Origin: Onthophagus taurus
Lineage: Eukaryota; Arthropoda; Insecta; Coleoptera; Scarabaeidae
Direction of reading: 5' to 3'
NCBI RefSeq assembly: GCF_036711975.1
Contig: NC_091968.1
Location: 17,112,001-17,176,000, forward strand
Length of the DNA stretch: 64,000 bases
Positions 1 through 12,300 of this stretch are shown here, piece by piece. Every line of letters begins with the position of its first letter. The first letter of the stretch is position 1. The notes beneath the pieces are model-generated. The model did no database searches, had not been told where the DNA came from, and was given only the letters and a program-made list of their open reading frames with translations. Position numbers and translations under genes: made by a program.

Positions 1-483
1 TGCGTTATAAAAACTAAACAAATTATATTAGCACCCAAGAGAGACAACAGTATTACCATAACAGCCAGTTTCAATCACCCCATCGTACTTCCAAGGAATA
101 TCACCGTGAAAAAACCATGGGTCATTCCAAAACTATCTGAAGAAAAGGTCATCAAAGCTGGAGATGAAGTTTCTCAGCTTATGGCCACAGAAGAATTAGT
201 AAATGAGGAGATACGAAACGTGAATTGGCGTCATGTGAAACACCATTCAGCATTGATCAGCACTCTTACAACTCTATCAATCGTCATTGTAGTTGTCATA
301 TCATGGGGATTGTATCAATGGTGTAAGGTGAAATGTCAAAGAAAACCAAAACCAAAAGAGACATCCAATATTGAAGAAGGGATTCCTCTGCAACAGATCA
401 ACTCGGAATCATCTGCAGTCGGAGGAATTCAACTACAACCAATCTACGCGGAAATTCACCAAAGAATGAACTCCGAACAGTAA
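1..483 (+). CDS. C-terminal part of an env-like glycoprotein of an LTR retroelement (5' cut by window edge)
   Basis: The frame is open from base 1 to the TAA after 480; the N-terminal part lies outside the window. Seen: a Lys/Glu-rich ectodomain stub, one strongly hydrophobic segment at about residues 84-105 counted from the window edge, a Cys-x-x-x-Cys pair just inside it, then a ~55-residue polar tail with Pro-Leu-Gln repeats. An N-x-T site sits before the membrane segment. This is the layout of the membrane anchor and cytoplasmic tail of insect errantivirus-type envelope proteins. An LTR-like block follows 100 bp downstream, as expected for an env at the 3' end of a provirus. I infer env from architecture and context only; another type I membrane protein is possible. 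No frame break is visible in the part present. Confidence 0.55.
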   Translation, partial: CVIKTKQIILAPKRDNSITITASFNHPIVLPRNITVKKPWVIPKLSEEKVIKAGDEVSQLMATEELVNEEIRNVNWRHVKHHSALISTLTTLSIVIVVVISWGLYQWCKVKCQRKPKPKETSNIEEGIPLQQINSESSAVGGIQLQPIYAEIHQRMNSEQ

Positions 484-577
484 TACGGTGTAGGGAAGTG
501 TAGTGTAGTGAATTAACATAACAAAAGACAATAACCTCACTAAGTAATAAATTTTCTCTTTTTTTAGGCGGGCAGAA

Positions 578-1010
578 TGTTTAATCTCGATTGAACAATG
601 TTTTATTCAATTTTTTCTTTTAATTGTTTACTTTCTTTAATAAGGTCAGCAGACAAATTACCAAACGTCGCTGACCAAACGCATCGCTCGCACCGCATAA
701 TTGCGTAACGCACACCGCGCGCAATTATGCGACCTAAATTAATTAGTTTTTTAATCGCTTATTAATTTTTAAGTTAGCATTAAGATTTGTATATAAACCC
801 CAAATTTTGAATTAATAAACAGTATTATTGATATCTTCGTAATGCTCATTTCCTTCCTGGATTAAACGTCTGGCCTGCCCGGAGTTTAATCCGTTCCAAA
901 ATAAATATCTGGCTTGCCCGGAGTTTATTTTTTCCCAAACATTTTCAAATATCTGGCCTGCCCGGAGTTTGAACACTCTTTACGAATTTGTTCCAAATAT
1001 ATCTTGGACA
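578..1010 (+). mobile_element. Probable 3' LTR of the retroelement carrying the env-like ORF
   Basis: The block begins TGTTTA after a G-rich stretch that could be the polypurine tract (568-577) and ends in ..GGACA. It has a TATA box (790-797), an AATAAA signal (814-819) and three near-identical 17-bp repeats (TGGCCTGCCCGGAGTTT) at 871, 910 and 954. Order env-PPT-LTR fits a 3' LTR. The exact ends and the target duplication cannot be fixed because the 5' LTR is outside the window. Confidence 0.5.
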
Positions 1011-1028
1011 ACGTTGGTGAGACATAAT

Positions 1029-1160
1029 CAGTGATGGGCGCCGCTGGTTAAAACCCGGTGTGTAGGTATTTCTAAAATGGGTATTTATCCGAGTATTTAC
1101 CCCGGCCCAGGGTAAATACCCAAACAGTGGGTATAAAAGTGATACCAGTAAATATATATC
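1029..1160. repeat. Palindromic GGGTATTT/AAATACCC repeat, possible hAT-type terminus
   Basis: Starts CAGTGATGGGC, like many hAT ends, and is full of alternating GGGTATTT and AAATACCC motifs. A similar block sits at 4449-4520, on the far side of the foldback element. The two may be halves of one short element split by later insertions, but no clean TSD was found. Confidence 0.3.
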
Positions 1161-1199
1161 AGATTCAAAAAAAAATGAAGAGGAAGATGATTAGACGAA

Positions 1200-2165
1200 T
1201 CTGTCGTAATTTAGATTGGATCAAGTTATTATGATTATAATCATCAAGCAGCCCACTGGGTCCATTGTTGGACATAGACCTCCTCTATTCTGTTTCATTC
1301 GATTCTATTCTGTGCTGTCTGAATCCAATTGTTGGTCATTCTTTTGACGTCTACTTCGTCTGTTCGCCTGCGGTCTCCACTCAAGCAACCATTTTGTCCA
1401 GTGCTCATTCTTCATTCGCGCGACATGACCCGCCCAGTTCCACTTAAGCTTTGCCACAATGTTGACCATATCCCTCAGAGTTAGACCCAGGATCGACCTC
1501 TCCATCTATCTATGCGTTACTTGAACTCTCCTGACAGTGGCTGCCGTTAATGTTAAAGTTTCGGAGCCTTATGTCATAACTGGAAACACGCATTGATTGA
1601 AAGCCTTTCTTGGCCTTTTCTCTTGAAGATGTCTGTAAATTTCCCGTAGACTGCTCATACGAGTGTGATCCTTCTGTTTAGTTCGCTTGTTTGATTATCT
1701 CTCGGTACACGAACCTCGTAGCCAAGATATACATATCTGTCAACCCTCTCAATCTCATTATCCCCAATGTTGATGTTAGAGCTTGAAACAAGATTTGTTA
1801 TAAATTTTGATTTCTCCTCCTTGATATTTAGCCCGACTCTTGCACACGCCTCTTTTAAGTCGTTCAGCATTAGTTTAATCTCTTCAAGGCTATCCGATAT
1901 AAGAACTATATCGTCCGCGTAGCGAAAATTACTTAAGCAGTTGCAATCAATGTTTATGCCTTTTTGGGTCCAATACAGTTGTTTAAATGGACTCTGAGGA
2001 CTGTGATGAATAATTTGGGTTCAACAGTGTATCGCCTTGTTTTACTCACAATCAGTACTTTACTACTTTTACCGTCATTGTAGCATTCTTGTAGATGTTA
2101 TAAATAAGTTTGGTATATCGATAATCGACTCTGCATTCTTGAAATGCTTGCAAAACTGCCATCAA
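1200..2165 (-). pseudogene. RTE-like LINE reverse transcriptase, 5'-truncated, decayed
   Basis: Read from 2165 down, the minus strand shows RT pieces in order: a motif ending RQGDT-like at about 2040, then the catalytic box RYADDIVLIS near 1905, an NIKEEKSKF/VYLGY stretch (1830-1720), and the typical C-terminal tail with AGHVARM (near 1420) and YVQQWT just before the TGA at 1244-1246. Several stops and frameshifts break it, so it is inactive. After the stop, a short TGATGATTATAAT tail is like the microsatellite ends of RTE elements. The clade is inferred from motif order; CR1-like LINEs are less likely. Confidence 0.7.
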
Positions 2166-2365
2166 CTCAATTTAAATTAAATTTTATAAATATCTCTGAA
2201 TACCCATCTTGGGTAAATGTGGTTGAAGTTAGATTCACTCGCCAGACACAAATTCGAATACTTATAGTCGATCAAACAAGTAGTGGTCCTAAAATTTTCT
2301 TTCAAATACGAACTTCTTTTCTCACCACTTGGGAGCGTTTCACTCTAAAATCACGCTAAGTACTT

Positions 2366-3112
2366 AAGTTGAACTCTCTAGAACCCCCGTGCACGATTAG
2401 AACCCCCGAATTTAGAGATGGGGATGCAGGGTGAGGGTTTAATTTTTGTTAATTTTGTAGAATAACTTTATGATTTTTTTTTCTCATCCCTCGTGGTGTG
2501 CTTCACTTTGCAACCACGCTAAATAATTAAGTCGAACCCTCTAGAACCCCCGTGCACGATCAGAACCCCCGAATTTAGAGATGGGGATGCAGGGTGAAGG
2601 TTTAATTTTTGTTAATTTTGTAGGGTTCCTTTAGAATTTTTTTTCTCATCCTCCGCGGAGTGCTTCACTTTACAACCACGTTAAATAATTAAGTCGAACC
2701 CTCTAGAACCCCCGTGCAGGATCAGAACCCTCGAATTTAGAGATGGGGATGCAGGGTGAGGTTTTAATTTTTGTTAATTTTGTAGAGTAACTTTAGGATC
2801 TTTTTTCTCATCCCTCGTGGTGTGCTTCACTTTGCGACCACGCTAAATAATTAAGTCGAACCCTCTAGAACCCCCGTGCAAGATCAGAACCCTCGAATTT
2901 AGAGATGGGGATGCAGGGTGAGGGTTTAATTTTTGTTAATTTTGTAGGGTACCTTTAGAATTTTTTTTCTCATCCCCCGCGAAGTGCTTCACTTGGCAAC
3001 TACGCTAAATAATTAAGCCGAACCCTCTAGAACCCCTGTGCAAGGTCAGAACCCCCGAATTTAGAGATAGGGATGCAGGGTGAGGGTTTAATTTTTGTTA
3101 ATTTAATAACTT
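2366..3112. repeat. Left-arm tandem array, five ~162-bp units
   Basis: Units contain TCTAGAACCCCCGTGCA, GGGATGCAGGGTGAGGGTTT and CTTCACTTTGC words at constant spacing (163, 162, 162, 162 bp). Divergence between units is a few percent. Confidence 0.9.
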
Positions 3113-3445
3113 GTTAATTTGATTAATAACTACAAGATATAAAGCACACAAAGTGGAAAAATTCTCAAAAGACAGAAGACGAACACGTTCACGTCAAACA
3201 CCTTGTTCCACAACGACAAAGAACAAACTAAATACGACTAATAAACAGACTGTGATCGTAGACGATACGATTTGGGCACCACAAAGACGTCGCCATCACG
3301 AAGTTGAGGTCACACCGACGTATAAAAAATATACTCACGTTATGTTTTTACTTTTTATTTACTTTATTTGCGTTAACTTAGAATACATATTACATTTTTT
3401 ATTTAAAGGTTTAGTTTTTATTATTAAAAAAAAGTTTACTCTACA

Positions 3446-4315
3446 AAATTAATAGAAATTAAACCCTCTTCCTGCATCCCTATCTCTAGATTCGGGGGTT
3501 CTGATCATAACCATTTAGCGTGGTTGCAAAGTGAAGCACTCCACGGGGATGAGAAAAGAAATCCTAAAGTTACTCTACAAAATTAACAAAAATTAAACCC
3601 TCATCCTGCACCCCCATCTCTAGATTCGGGGGTTCTGATCGTGCACGGGGGTTCTAGAGGGTTCGACTTAATTGTTTACCGTGGTTGCCAAGTGAAGCAC
3701 TCCACGGGGGATGAGAAAAAAAAATCATAAAGTTACTCTACAAAATTAACAAAAATTAAACCCTCATCCTGCATCTCCATCTATAAATTCGGGGGATCTG
3801 ATCCTGCACGGGGGTTCTAGAAGATTCGACTTAATTATTTAACGTGGTTGCAAAGTGAAGCACTCCACGGGGGATGAGAAAAAAAAACCTAAAGTTACTC
3901 TACAAAATTAACAAAAATTAAACCCTCACCCTGCATCTCCATCTATAAATTCGGGGGTTCTGATCCTGCACGGGGGTTCTAGAGGGTTCGACTTAATTAT
4001 TTAACGTGGTTGCAAAGTGAAGCACTCCACGGGGGATGAGAAAAAGAATCCTAAAGTTACTCTACAAAATTAACAAAAATTAAACCCTCACCCTGCATCC
4101 CCATCTCTAAATTCGAGGGTTCTGATCCTGCACGGGGATTCTAGAGGGTTCGACTTAATTATTTAACGTGGTTGCAAAGTGAAACACTCCCCGGGGGATG
4201 AGAAAAAAAATCCTAAACTTACTCTACAAAATTATTAAAAATTAAACCCTCCTCCAGCATACCCATCTCTAGATACGGGGGTTCTAGAGGGTTCAACTTA
4301 AGTACTTAGCGTGAT
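3446..4315. repeat. Right-arm tandem array, six inverted units of the same repeat
   Basis: Reverse complement of the left-arm unit. Spacings are 134, 163, 162, 162 and 162 bp, so the innermost unit is shortened by ~28 bp. Confidence 0.9.
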
Positions 4316-4959
4316 TTTAGAGTGAAACGCTCCCAAGTAGTGAGAAAAGAAGTTCATATTTGAAATAAAATTTCAGGACCACTACTTGTTTGATCGACTG
4401 TAAATATTCGAATCTGTGTCTGGCGAGTGAATCTAACTTCAGCCACATCTTGGGTAAATACCCCCAGGTATATATCCAAGAAATTTACCCTTGAAAATAA
4501 ATACCCGGGGATTTAACAACATTAAACACAATGCCCTTGTTTCAGAACATTGCATTGGTTTCATTGAATCCTGTTGTAAACTTTTTGCCGATTTTAATTC
4601 TTGTTTTGTTTATTTATATAAATATTTTACTGCTTTTATTAGCTCCATGTTTATATTGTTTTTTTTTCAAGAGCTCTCCAAAGTAATAGTAAAAGTAATA
4701 CTTGGATGATGATCTGAACTCTGTTTGTTTCTCGGCCTCTATTTCTTGATACTCATTTTTAATCTTATTCCGCACTTCGTACGATCTCCCTTTTTGTATA
4801 TGATTCTTCATTCTATTCTTGTGGTACATCTGTTCCATCTACACAGTCCTTTCGCCCTTTTCCTGTATATACGTAACCTACATCTATCTACGGCATTGAC
4901 ATGGATGTAGGATTTGCTAGTATGTCTTTAAAGACTGCGGACATTTCCCAAACTAAGGA

Positions 4960-5150
4960 AGCAGTTAAAATGTAAGCGTTTGGGTGGATGCTCACGGAGG
5001 CGCCTAAGAAGGACGTGGAAGAGAACTGTTGAGGAAGAAGGAATTGAAGCAGGAAAAACTTGGAGAGAATTGAAACGCCTTGCTGCTAACCGGTGCAAAT
5101 GGAAAGCTTTTACTGCTGCCCTATGCTCCACCAGGGACGATAGGAAATAA
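4960..5150 (+). pseudogene. C-terminal tail of a LINE polyprotein
   Basis: A plus-strand frame reads RRTWKRTVEEEG, GKTWRELKRLA and AFTAALCSTRDDRK before a TAA at 5148-5150. This Arg-rich, Trp-containing tail is common at the end of several LINE ORF2 proteins. Only ~60 residues remain; no RT core is present nearby. Confidence 0.5.
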
Positions 5151-5295
5151 GTCAAGCCAGTCAAGATCAAACTGTGAATGAGTCGAACAAATATTTACTT
5201 CTAATTAAAAATTAATTTAAAATAAAACACATTTACAGTTTAAAATGCCTTTTATTGAAAAATACTTTTTGTTTATTCAAAATTCTTTATATTTT

Positions 5296-6349
5296 TTAAA
5301 TATTTCCGCTATACATTGTTCGTTCTAACCACTTATCGTACGACGAAACCTTTGTATACAAAGCATAAAGATTTTTGCTGCATCCCACTTTCGAGCTTGG
5401 AGATAAGCTAACGATTCCTCTTATATAAAATTTTACATCGGATTGAAAATAGAATCCGCCACCACTATCTCCACTGCAAACTGTTGTAGCTAAAAGACAT
5501 AAACAATTAACAAAATTATTAATTTGTTACAAGAATATTTTACCTTGATCAACGTAACCAGCGCATATTTTATCGGGGGTGTAAAATATGTCATAAAAGT
5601 CTTTTGGTAGGTGTTCTTTACATTTTGCTTGATTTTGAACGGGTAGAATGACTTTTTTAAGTTCGGCTGCTGGGTCGGAACCTTCCGAAGTGTATCCCCA
5701 TCCGGCCACCTTAAAAAACAATTTTATGAATCACCCTATACAAATATTTAAAAAACACTTACAACACCCTTATTCCCATCTGTCAAACTGATATCTTCGT
5801 ATCTGTGATCATAATCCAAACAAACCGGTTGAACTTGTAACCCCAACACCAAGTCTTCGTTTAATTTAATAAGTGAGATATCGTACTGGTAATTTCTAAT
5901 TCTTCCTCTATAATCTTCGTGAACAATTAATTTTTCAATCTACAACGAAAAAATTATTTAAATAAATGTTTTGTTTATCGAGATGTACTAAAAAATTAAT
6001 ACCTACTTTCCTCACTTGTTGAGTACCCTTATCGCGGTCATCATTGATGTCTCTATGAAATTTACCGGCTATCAATGTATAACCTTCCTTATCGAAAACG
6101 TCTCCGTTGTCTAAATTACTGAAACAATGAGCGGCTAAAATTGTACAAACATGATTAAGCGCATTAAACACGAAATTCGAATAGGAATTGCTTTACCAGA
6201 GACCACGAATCTTGTTGAAATAATCGATCCTCCGCAAATGTGAGTATTAGTATTATCGTAAATAGCAACTATCCATGGATATTCACCAGGTTGTGCTTGT
6301 GATCCACCGATAATTAACGTCTGTGCGTTTACTCTTTTAAGGCCGCATT
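5296..6349 (-). CDS. Exons 7-11 of the modular protease: S1 catalytic domain
   Basis: Five exons in 1.05 kb. The exon at 6349-6197 opens with ECGLKR and the mature N-terminus IIGGSQ followed by GEYPW. Catalytic His is in SAAHCF (split by the intron between 6197 and 6134), Asp in YDISLIKL (about 5880), Ser in CSGDSGGG (about 5470). Counting back from Ser, the S1-pocket residue (chymotrypsin 189) is Thr, not Asp, so trypsin-like specificity is not expected. The residue before the mature N-terminus is Leu (..AQTL), which fits a chymotrypsin- or elastase-like, possibly self-processed, zymogen. The stop is TAA at 5296-5298. The domain looks intact. Confidence 0.9.
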
Positions 6350-9300
6350 CTAAAAAAATCAGTTAAAGAATCAAAGTAAAATTAAAACAAACATAGCCGA
6401 TATTATCGTATTATTACAAAAACACGGAATTAAATATTTTAGGTGTTATCTTTATGGAAATTAATTCTTTCAAGAGAGGGTAAGAAACATTGTAATTACA
6501 ATTCTTTATGTCGGTTACAGATATTGTCGAAAAATCAACCCCGAATGACATCTTTTTTTATATTATGTGTTGCATAATTGTATAACACCTAGTAAATACA
6601 TACTAATTAGTTACTTATTTTAACACCAAATTAAACTAGACAATGTTTTGCAGCTTTTCCCAGTGGTCCAGTCTACTTTACCCATAATTGATAAATATTC
6701 TCATATTTTTACCGTTTTAAGACCAAAACACAAAAACGCGCACACTTTTAGGAACACACGTTTAGGGTATTATTGTTTTTGTTATAATTCCGCACTATTG
6801 CTCGTGTTTGAATCGACTAGGGCACTAGGTCACTAAATCGAACGGCTTCATCCTCTGAAGGCGACGCAGGACATCCTCGTTGTCGAGAAGCTGGATGGCC
6901 TCGATGTTGCGATGATCATGCATTCTCTTCTCATGTTTAGATGCGAATGATGCAATTTCTGATGACACCGATGATACTTTCAAGTCGCGATAGAGGTCGG
7001 TGTTTCTTATATACCAGGGTGAATTCACTATGCACCTTGGTACATTGTTCTGGAATCTTTGAATCAGACTTGCATTTGTCTTGCAAGTACAACCCCACAG
7101 TTGGATTCCGTATGTCCATTTTGGTTTTAATACCTACTTGTATATTAGCAACTTGTTACTTAGTGATAGCGTTGATTTTCTGCCAATAAGCCAATGTAGT
7201 TGTCTAAATTTGATATCAAGTTCTTCACGTTTTTTTTTTTTGAAGTGAGCTTTCAATTTGAGTTTGGCATCCAGCGTCATATTAAGATATTTTGCGGTGT
7301 CGGCGTAAGGGACAGCATTGCCATTTATGTGTACTGGGACATAGTTTACTTTCTTATAAGTAAAGTTTATGTATGTCGATTTATTTGTATTTAGTTTTAT
7401 TAGCCATCGTTTGGTCCAATTTTCTATTGAATTTAAGGCCAATTGTAACTTATTTGCTGCAACTACTTCATTTTCTGCAACAGCCAAGTACAGGGCAAGT
7501 ATTTGTTATCAGAAGAAAATGACAAGTTATTTTAGGTCATAGCCAACTATGGTTTCCATTTAAAGAAATAAAGTTACGTCTAAAATCCCAAAACAAAAGA
7601 TGGGAAAAAAATTCTACCTACGCCACTGAATTCTTCGTAAAAAGTTGCCCATATAATGTTTTCTTTATAATACTGCATCTTTGATAATAAGTGATATATT
7701 CGCGATTGTCGTTTTCGCAAAATTTTCAGTTTTTGCCGATAGGGCGAAAACAAAAAACGATAGCTGTTCGGAGTTTTCGGCATTAGCATTTTCTCGAAAA
7801 ACGAGATCATGACATATAAGCTACTTTTTTTCTATCTCTTTTAGTTTCGGAGATAGCTTATGCGGACATCGAAATTGGGTCAGCCTGTACAGGGTGGGCA
7901 AATTTGGGTGTTATTTTAGGCTATCTCAGAAACTATAAGAGATACGAAAAAAGTAGGTGCCATGTCCCGATCTCTTTTTTCGAGACTAACCCAATCCCGC
8001 AAACACCAAACCTCTATCTTCTTTTGTTTTTAAGTTATAGCCAAAAAGTCAAATTTTCGTGATTTTAAAAAATGCTCATATTTCGTTTATTTTTGAAATT
8101 AGAGAAATGGGGTTGATACGTTGTTAAGACACTTTTATCTTTGATGATTTTAGAGATACAACACAAAGTTTTATTTTTTTAAATACAAACTACTTATAGT
8201 AGATTATGGTGTTACTGAAAGGAGCATATTTTTAGCTTTCCAATGATGTATTGCACGCATGGTGTATTTGGGGAAAATAAGCGTTATTTTTTAATTCTAA
8301 AATATTAAAGATTAATATTCAAAATTTTAATTGTAGTAGGCGAGGAAAACGTTAAATGCCACTTATTAGTTACTATAGTAACGTGAGTTTACTGATTATT
8401 TCATTCATGAATTTTTCGACACGAGTTTCCCGCTTAAAACTTCCTCATTACTCATTATCCTTAAATACATAAAGCGATAAAATTAAAAAATGACTCTTTG
8501 AAAATGATAGATAAGGCTCCATGTCCCATATAAACATTGTTTTAATGGAAAGTCCGCTGCCCAGTTTATGATCCCTAATCTTCCTCTATCTCACCCAATT
8601 TCAAAAGAAAAGGTTGAAATATGAAAACATTTCTAAATCTCATGGTTGGAGAAAACTGGGAAGATACTACCGAAGATTTCATTCATTGATACCCAACTGT
8701 TCTAACCTTACAACCAGTAAGTTTAGTAGTTTAGTAGAAGAAAATGACAGTATGTGATTGTTTAGTTCCTGAAGTTATTGTTCATATTTAATTATTCATT
8801 AATTAATACGTTTCTTGCATTTTTAATAAACAAACTTTATCTACAAATAATATTTTATTGGTGAACAAAGTCAGGGATAAGACACTGCAAAATTTAAATC
8901 AACTATTCAAAGTTTTTATTCGTTGGTACAAAACCAACTTTATCCTGCACAATGGTACAAGACCAACTTTCTGTCATATTCGTGCAAAACCATATAGCAA
9001 TTAGCTAGTAATTACTGTCCGAACCCGCCTACTATAATCAAAGTTTTGAATTTTAGCGCTTACTATTTTGGAATTGAAAATTAACGCTTATTTTCCGCAA
9101 ACACACCATACATGCGATACATCATTGGAAAGCTAAAAATATGCTGTTTTCATTAACATCATAATTAAGAATAGTTTGTATTTAAAAAAATACAACTTTG
9201 TGTTGTATCTCAAAAATCATTAAATATTTTTAATGATTTTTGATAATTTTTAAAATTTTCAGCGTCAGTATATTCTACTTAGAAAAGTGCCATAAGAACG

Positions 9301-12300
9301 TATCAACCCCATTTCTCTAATTTTAAAAATAAACGAAATATGAGCATTTTTTGAAATCACGAAAATTTGACTTTTTGGCTATAACTTAAAAACAAAAGAA
9401 GATAGAGGTTTGGTGTTTGCGAGATTGGCGTAGTCTCGAAAAAAGAGACCGGGACATGGCATCTACTTTTTTCGTATCTCTTATAGTTTCTGAGATAGCC
9501 TATAATAACACCCAAATTTGCCCACCCTGTACGTTGATGGTATTTGGTATAGTTTGTAATTTAAACCATCTAACCAGACTTTGTCGAAAGCTTGTGCGAC
9601 ATCCAGAAATACGGCGAAGCAGACTTTATTTTCTTCTATTGCTATTTCGATAGTATTCGTTATTCTATGCACTTGGTCTATTGTTGCATGTTTATTCCGA
9701 AACCCAAATTGATGTGTTGGTATTAGGGCTTTTTCTTCTATCACAGGTTTTAGTCTTATTAATAGTAATTTTTCAAGCAGTTGATAGTAAGGGTAATAAT
9801 GAGATTGGCCTATATGATGTAACATCTGTGGGGGATTTACCAGGTTTGGTTATCATTATTATCTCAGCAACTTTCCATATGCTTGGGAAGTATTTCTGTT
9901 TAAAAGCAGCATTAATCATGTGTAATAGTTTTGTAATCGCCCGTTTTGGTAGATGTTTCAATGTTTCAATGTTTCTCCATTAATTAGATCATAGCCTACT
10001 GATTTCTTTATATTTACTTTTTGTATTTCATAATACAGTTGCTTCATTCTTACACATGGTATATTACTCTGCTGATCACTTTGAATTACGCTAGGGACAC
10101 TATTTAGCATAGTTGTTGGACTGTCTGATGTAAAAGTTTCTGGCAGATGTTCAGCAAGCAAATTAACTTTTCTTGATTGCTCTTAGCCCAATTTCCATTA
10201 TTATTTCGAATTGGATGTGTATGTGTTTTTGGAACTTTAAGCTTTCTTGTTACCTTCCACAGAGAATAATCAGTACTGGCATCGTCAGTAAGGTCTTTTA
10301 AGTAATTTTGAATATTATTATCTTTGTGGCTATCTGTTAATGCTCTTAATTCGGCTGTTATTTTATTTAATTTAGTTTTATCACTATGAATGCTATTGGT
10401 TTGCCATTTCCTTCTTGCTGTCCGTTTTTCTGCAATTTTGTCTCTAATGAATTTAGGATAAATATTAGATTTAGGTTTTGGTGCTAAAATTGGTGTTGAG
10501 GCTCAGGCTGCGTTTTGTATGTCTTTTAAGAACTTTTCTACTTCATTGTCAATGTCTTCGATTGTTTTCATAAGAGCATTAAGATGAATATTATTATCTA
10601 ATGTTTGTTGAAATAGGTTCCAATTAGTGAGTTTATTAGTTAGTGATAAAAAAGGGTTCTTTGTTACATACTTTGTTATTTAGAGTAATAATTATTGCTG
10701 AGTGATCTAAGTCCAGCCATAACTCTTCTTCTATGTTTACGAAGTTTAGCGATATATTTTTCGAAATAAAAAAATCAAGCAGGTCCGGAATTTTACTTCT
10801 ATCTGATGGCCAGTAAGTTGGCTTCGCAGTGGAGCGCCCCTCAAAATTTAGGGCTTCTATTGCATGGTTCAGTTATCTTCCTTTTGTATTTGTCAAGCGA
10901 GAACCCCAAGACATATGTTTTGCATTAAAGTCTCCTCCAAGCATAAATTTGTTGTTAAAATGTAGTAGAATTTCCTGACAACTTCTCTTTTGAGATTATG
11001 TCTCGGTGGTTTGTACGTTGCTCCTACAGATATTAAACCATTAGCAGTTTGATCTTTTACCACTGTAGTTTGGTGTTGTTCAGTACTAATTGTATTGTTC
11101 AAATATTGGACAACATTCCTTTTAATAATAACTGCACTTCCACCTCGAGCAGCACTACTCGTGTGAATTGTGTGATAAATATTGTAATGGTAGATGTTTA
11201 TATACGATTCTCGTGTAAAAGGAGTTTCGGAGATAAGACATATATCAATATTGTTTTCTTTAAGTATTATTGGTAGTGTGTTTTGATGCTGTCGAAAACC
11301 ATTGGAATTCCACAGCATTATTTTTAGTTGCTGCTTTTTAGACATTTTGTTTTCTTTTTTGAATGGCTCCTTGGTTTAAATTACTTTCAATGAAATCTAG
11401 ACGTGCATATAATGGTTTTATTGTTTCTTGAAGTATTTTTTCTAGTATTAGACCTAATTTACTGTCAGCTTTCATATCGATTAATGTACTTACAGAGACG
11501 CCTGGCTTTATTTTATTTGAATTTACTGTTTTCTTATTCCTGATGGCTTGTAGTTCCTTAATCACAATGCATCCTCGGTAGTTCGCTGGATGATTTTCTT
11601 CACAGTTGAACCATTTAGCCGGGATTTCTTTGGCTTTAGTGCATTCGCTGGTCCAGTGTTCACCAGCACATTTAACACATCTCGGATTTTTGTGGCAGTA
11701 AGCTTTGGTGTGGCTCCAACCTTGACACCTTTTGCACTGGGGCATTTGTTTTGGCTTTCTATACTCTTCGATTTTGTCACGCATTCCTAATATGTTTGTT
11801 ATTTCATGGATTCTTTTTACATCATCTGACGGTGCAAAATCCAAGATGTATAAAGGAAGAGGGTCTTTTGTTTTGTATTTTAACATTTGGGTTACTCTAC
11901 AAATGTTATACTTGCGCTCCAATAGATCATCTTTGATATCATTAACATCACATCTTTTATGCATCTTTTTGGCGACCACTTTCCGATTTATGGTTTGCTT
12001 ATTTTCATAAGTTGACCAGGACAAATTGTTTTCAGTAAGCATCTTTGATGCTTCTCTGTACTTTTCTTCCGAATTAAGATTCAGTTTTACTGTGCCGTTA
12101 TTTAGCGCATGTGTGAAAAATCCATCTTTAATTACGCTTTTAAGTAATTTATAAATGTCATCATATTATGTGACATTATAAATTAAAATTGGCGGGGGCA
12201 GTAATACCTTTGTTTTGTTTTGTTTTTTACGCCAGATTGTACAGGTTGCTTTACAGGTTTGCTTTCAATTTTCGAAGACAATTTCCCATTCGGTCCGAAT

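Larger units (their letters stand above)
2217..4448. mobile_element. Foldback-type transposon with tandem arrays in both inverted arms, 9-bp TSD
   Basis: Both ends carry the same inverted terminus (ATGTGGYTGAAGTTAG...) and are flanked by the identical 9-mer CTTGGGTAA (2208-2216 and 4449-4457). About 150 bp of single-copy TIR is followed inward by a tandem array of a ~162-bp unit: five units on the left (anchor word GGGATGCAG at 2421, 2584, 2746, 2908, 3070) and six inverted units on the right (3471, 3605, 3768, 3930, 4092, 4254). The centre (about 3115-3450) is unique. No transposase is visible, so it is nonautonomous. This is the layout of Drosophila FB-type elements, also with 9-bp duplications. 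A 99-codon ORF crosses the centre; I see no family match. Confidence 0.85.

Noticed and set aside
3153..3452. 99-codon ORF in the centre of the first foldback element
   Set aside because: No family match; its second half is only AT-rich hydrophobic translation at the arm border. Not called as a gene.
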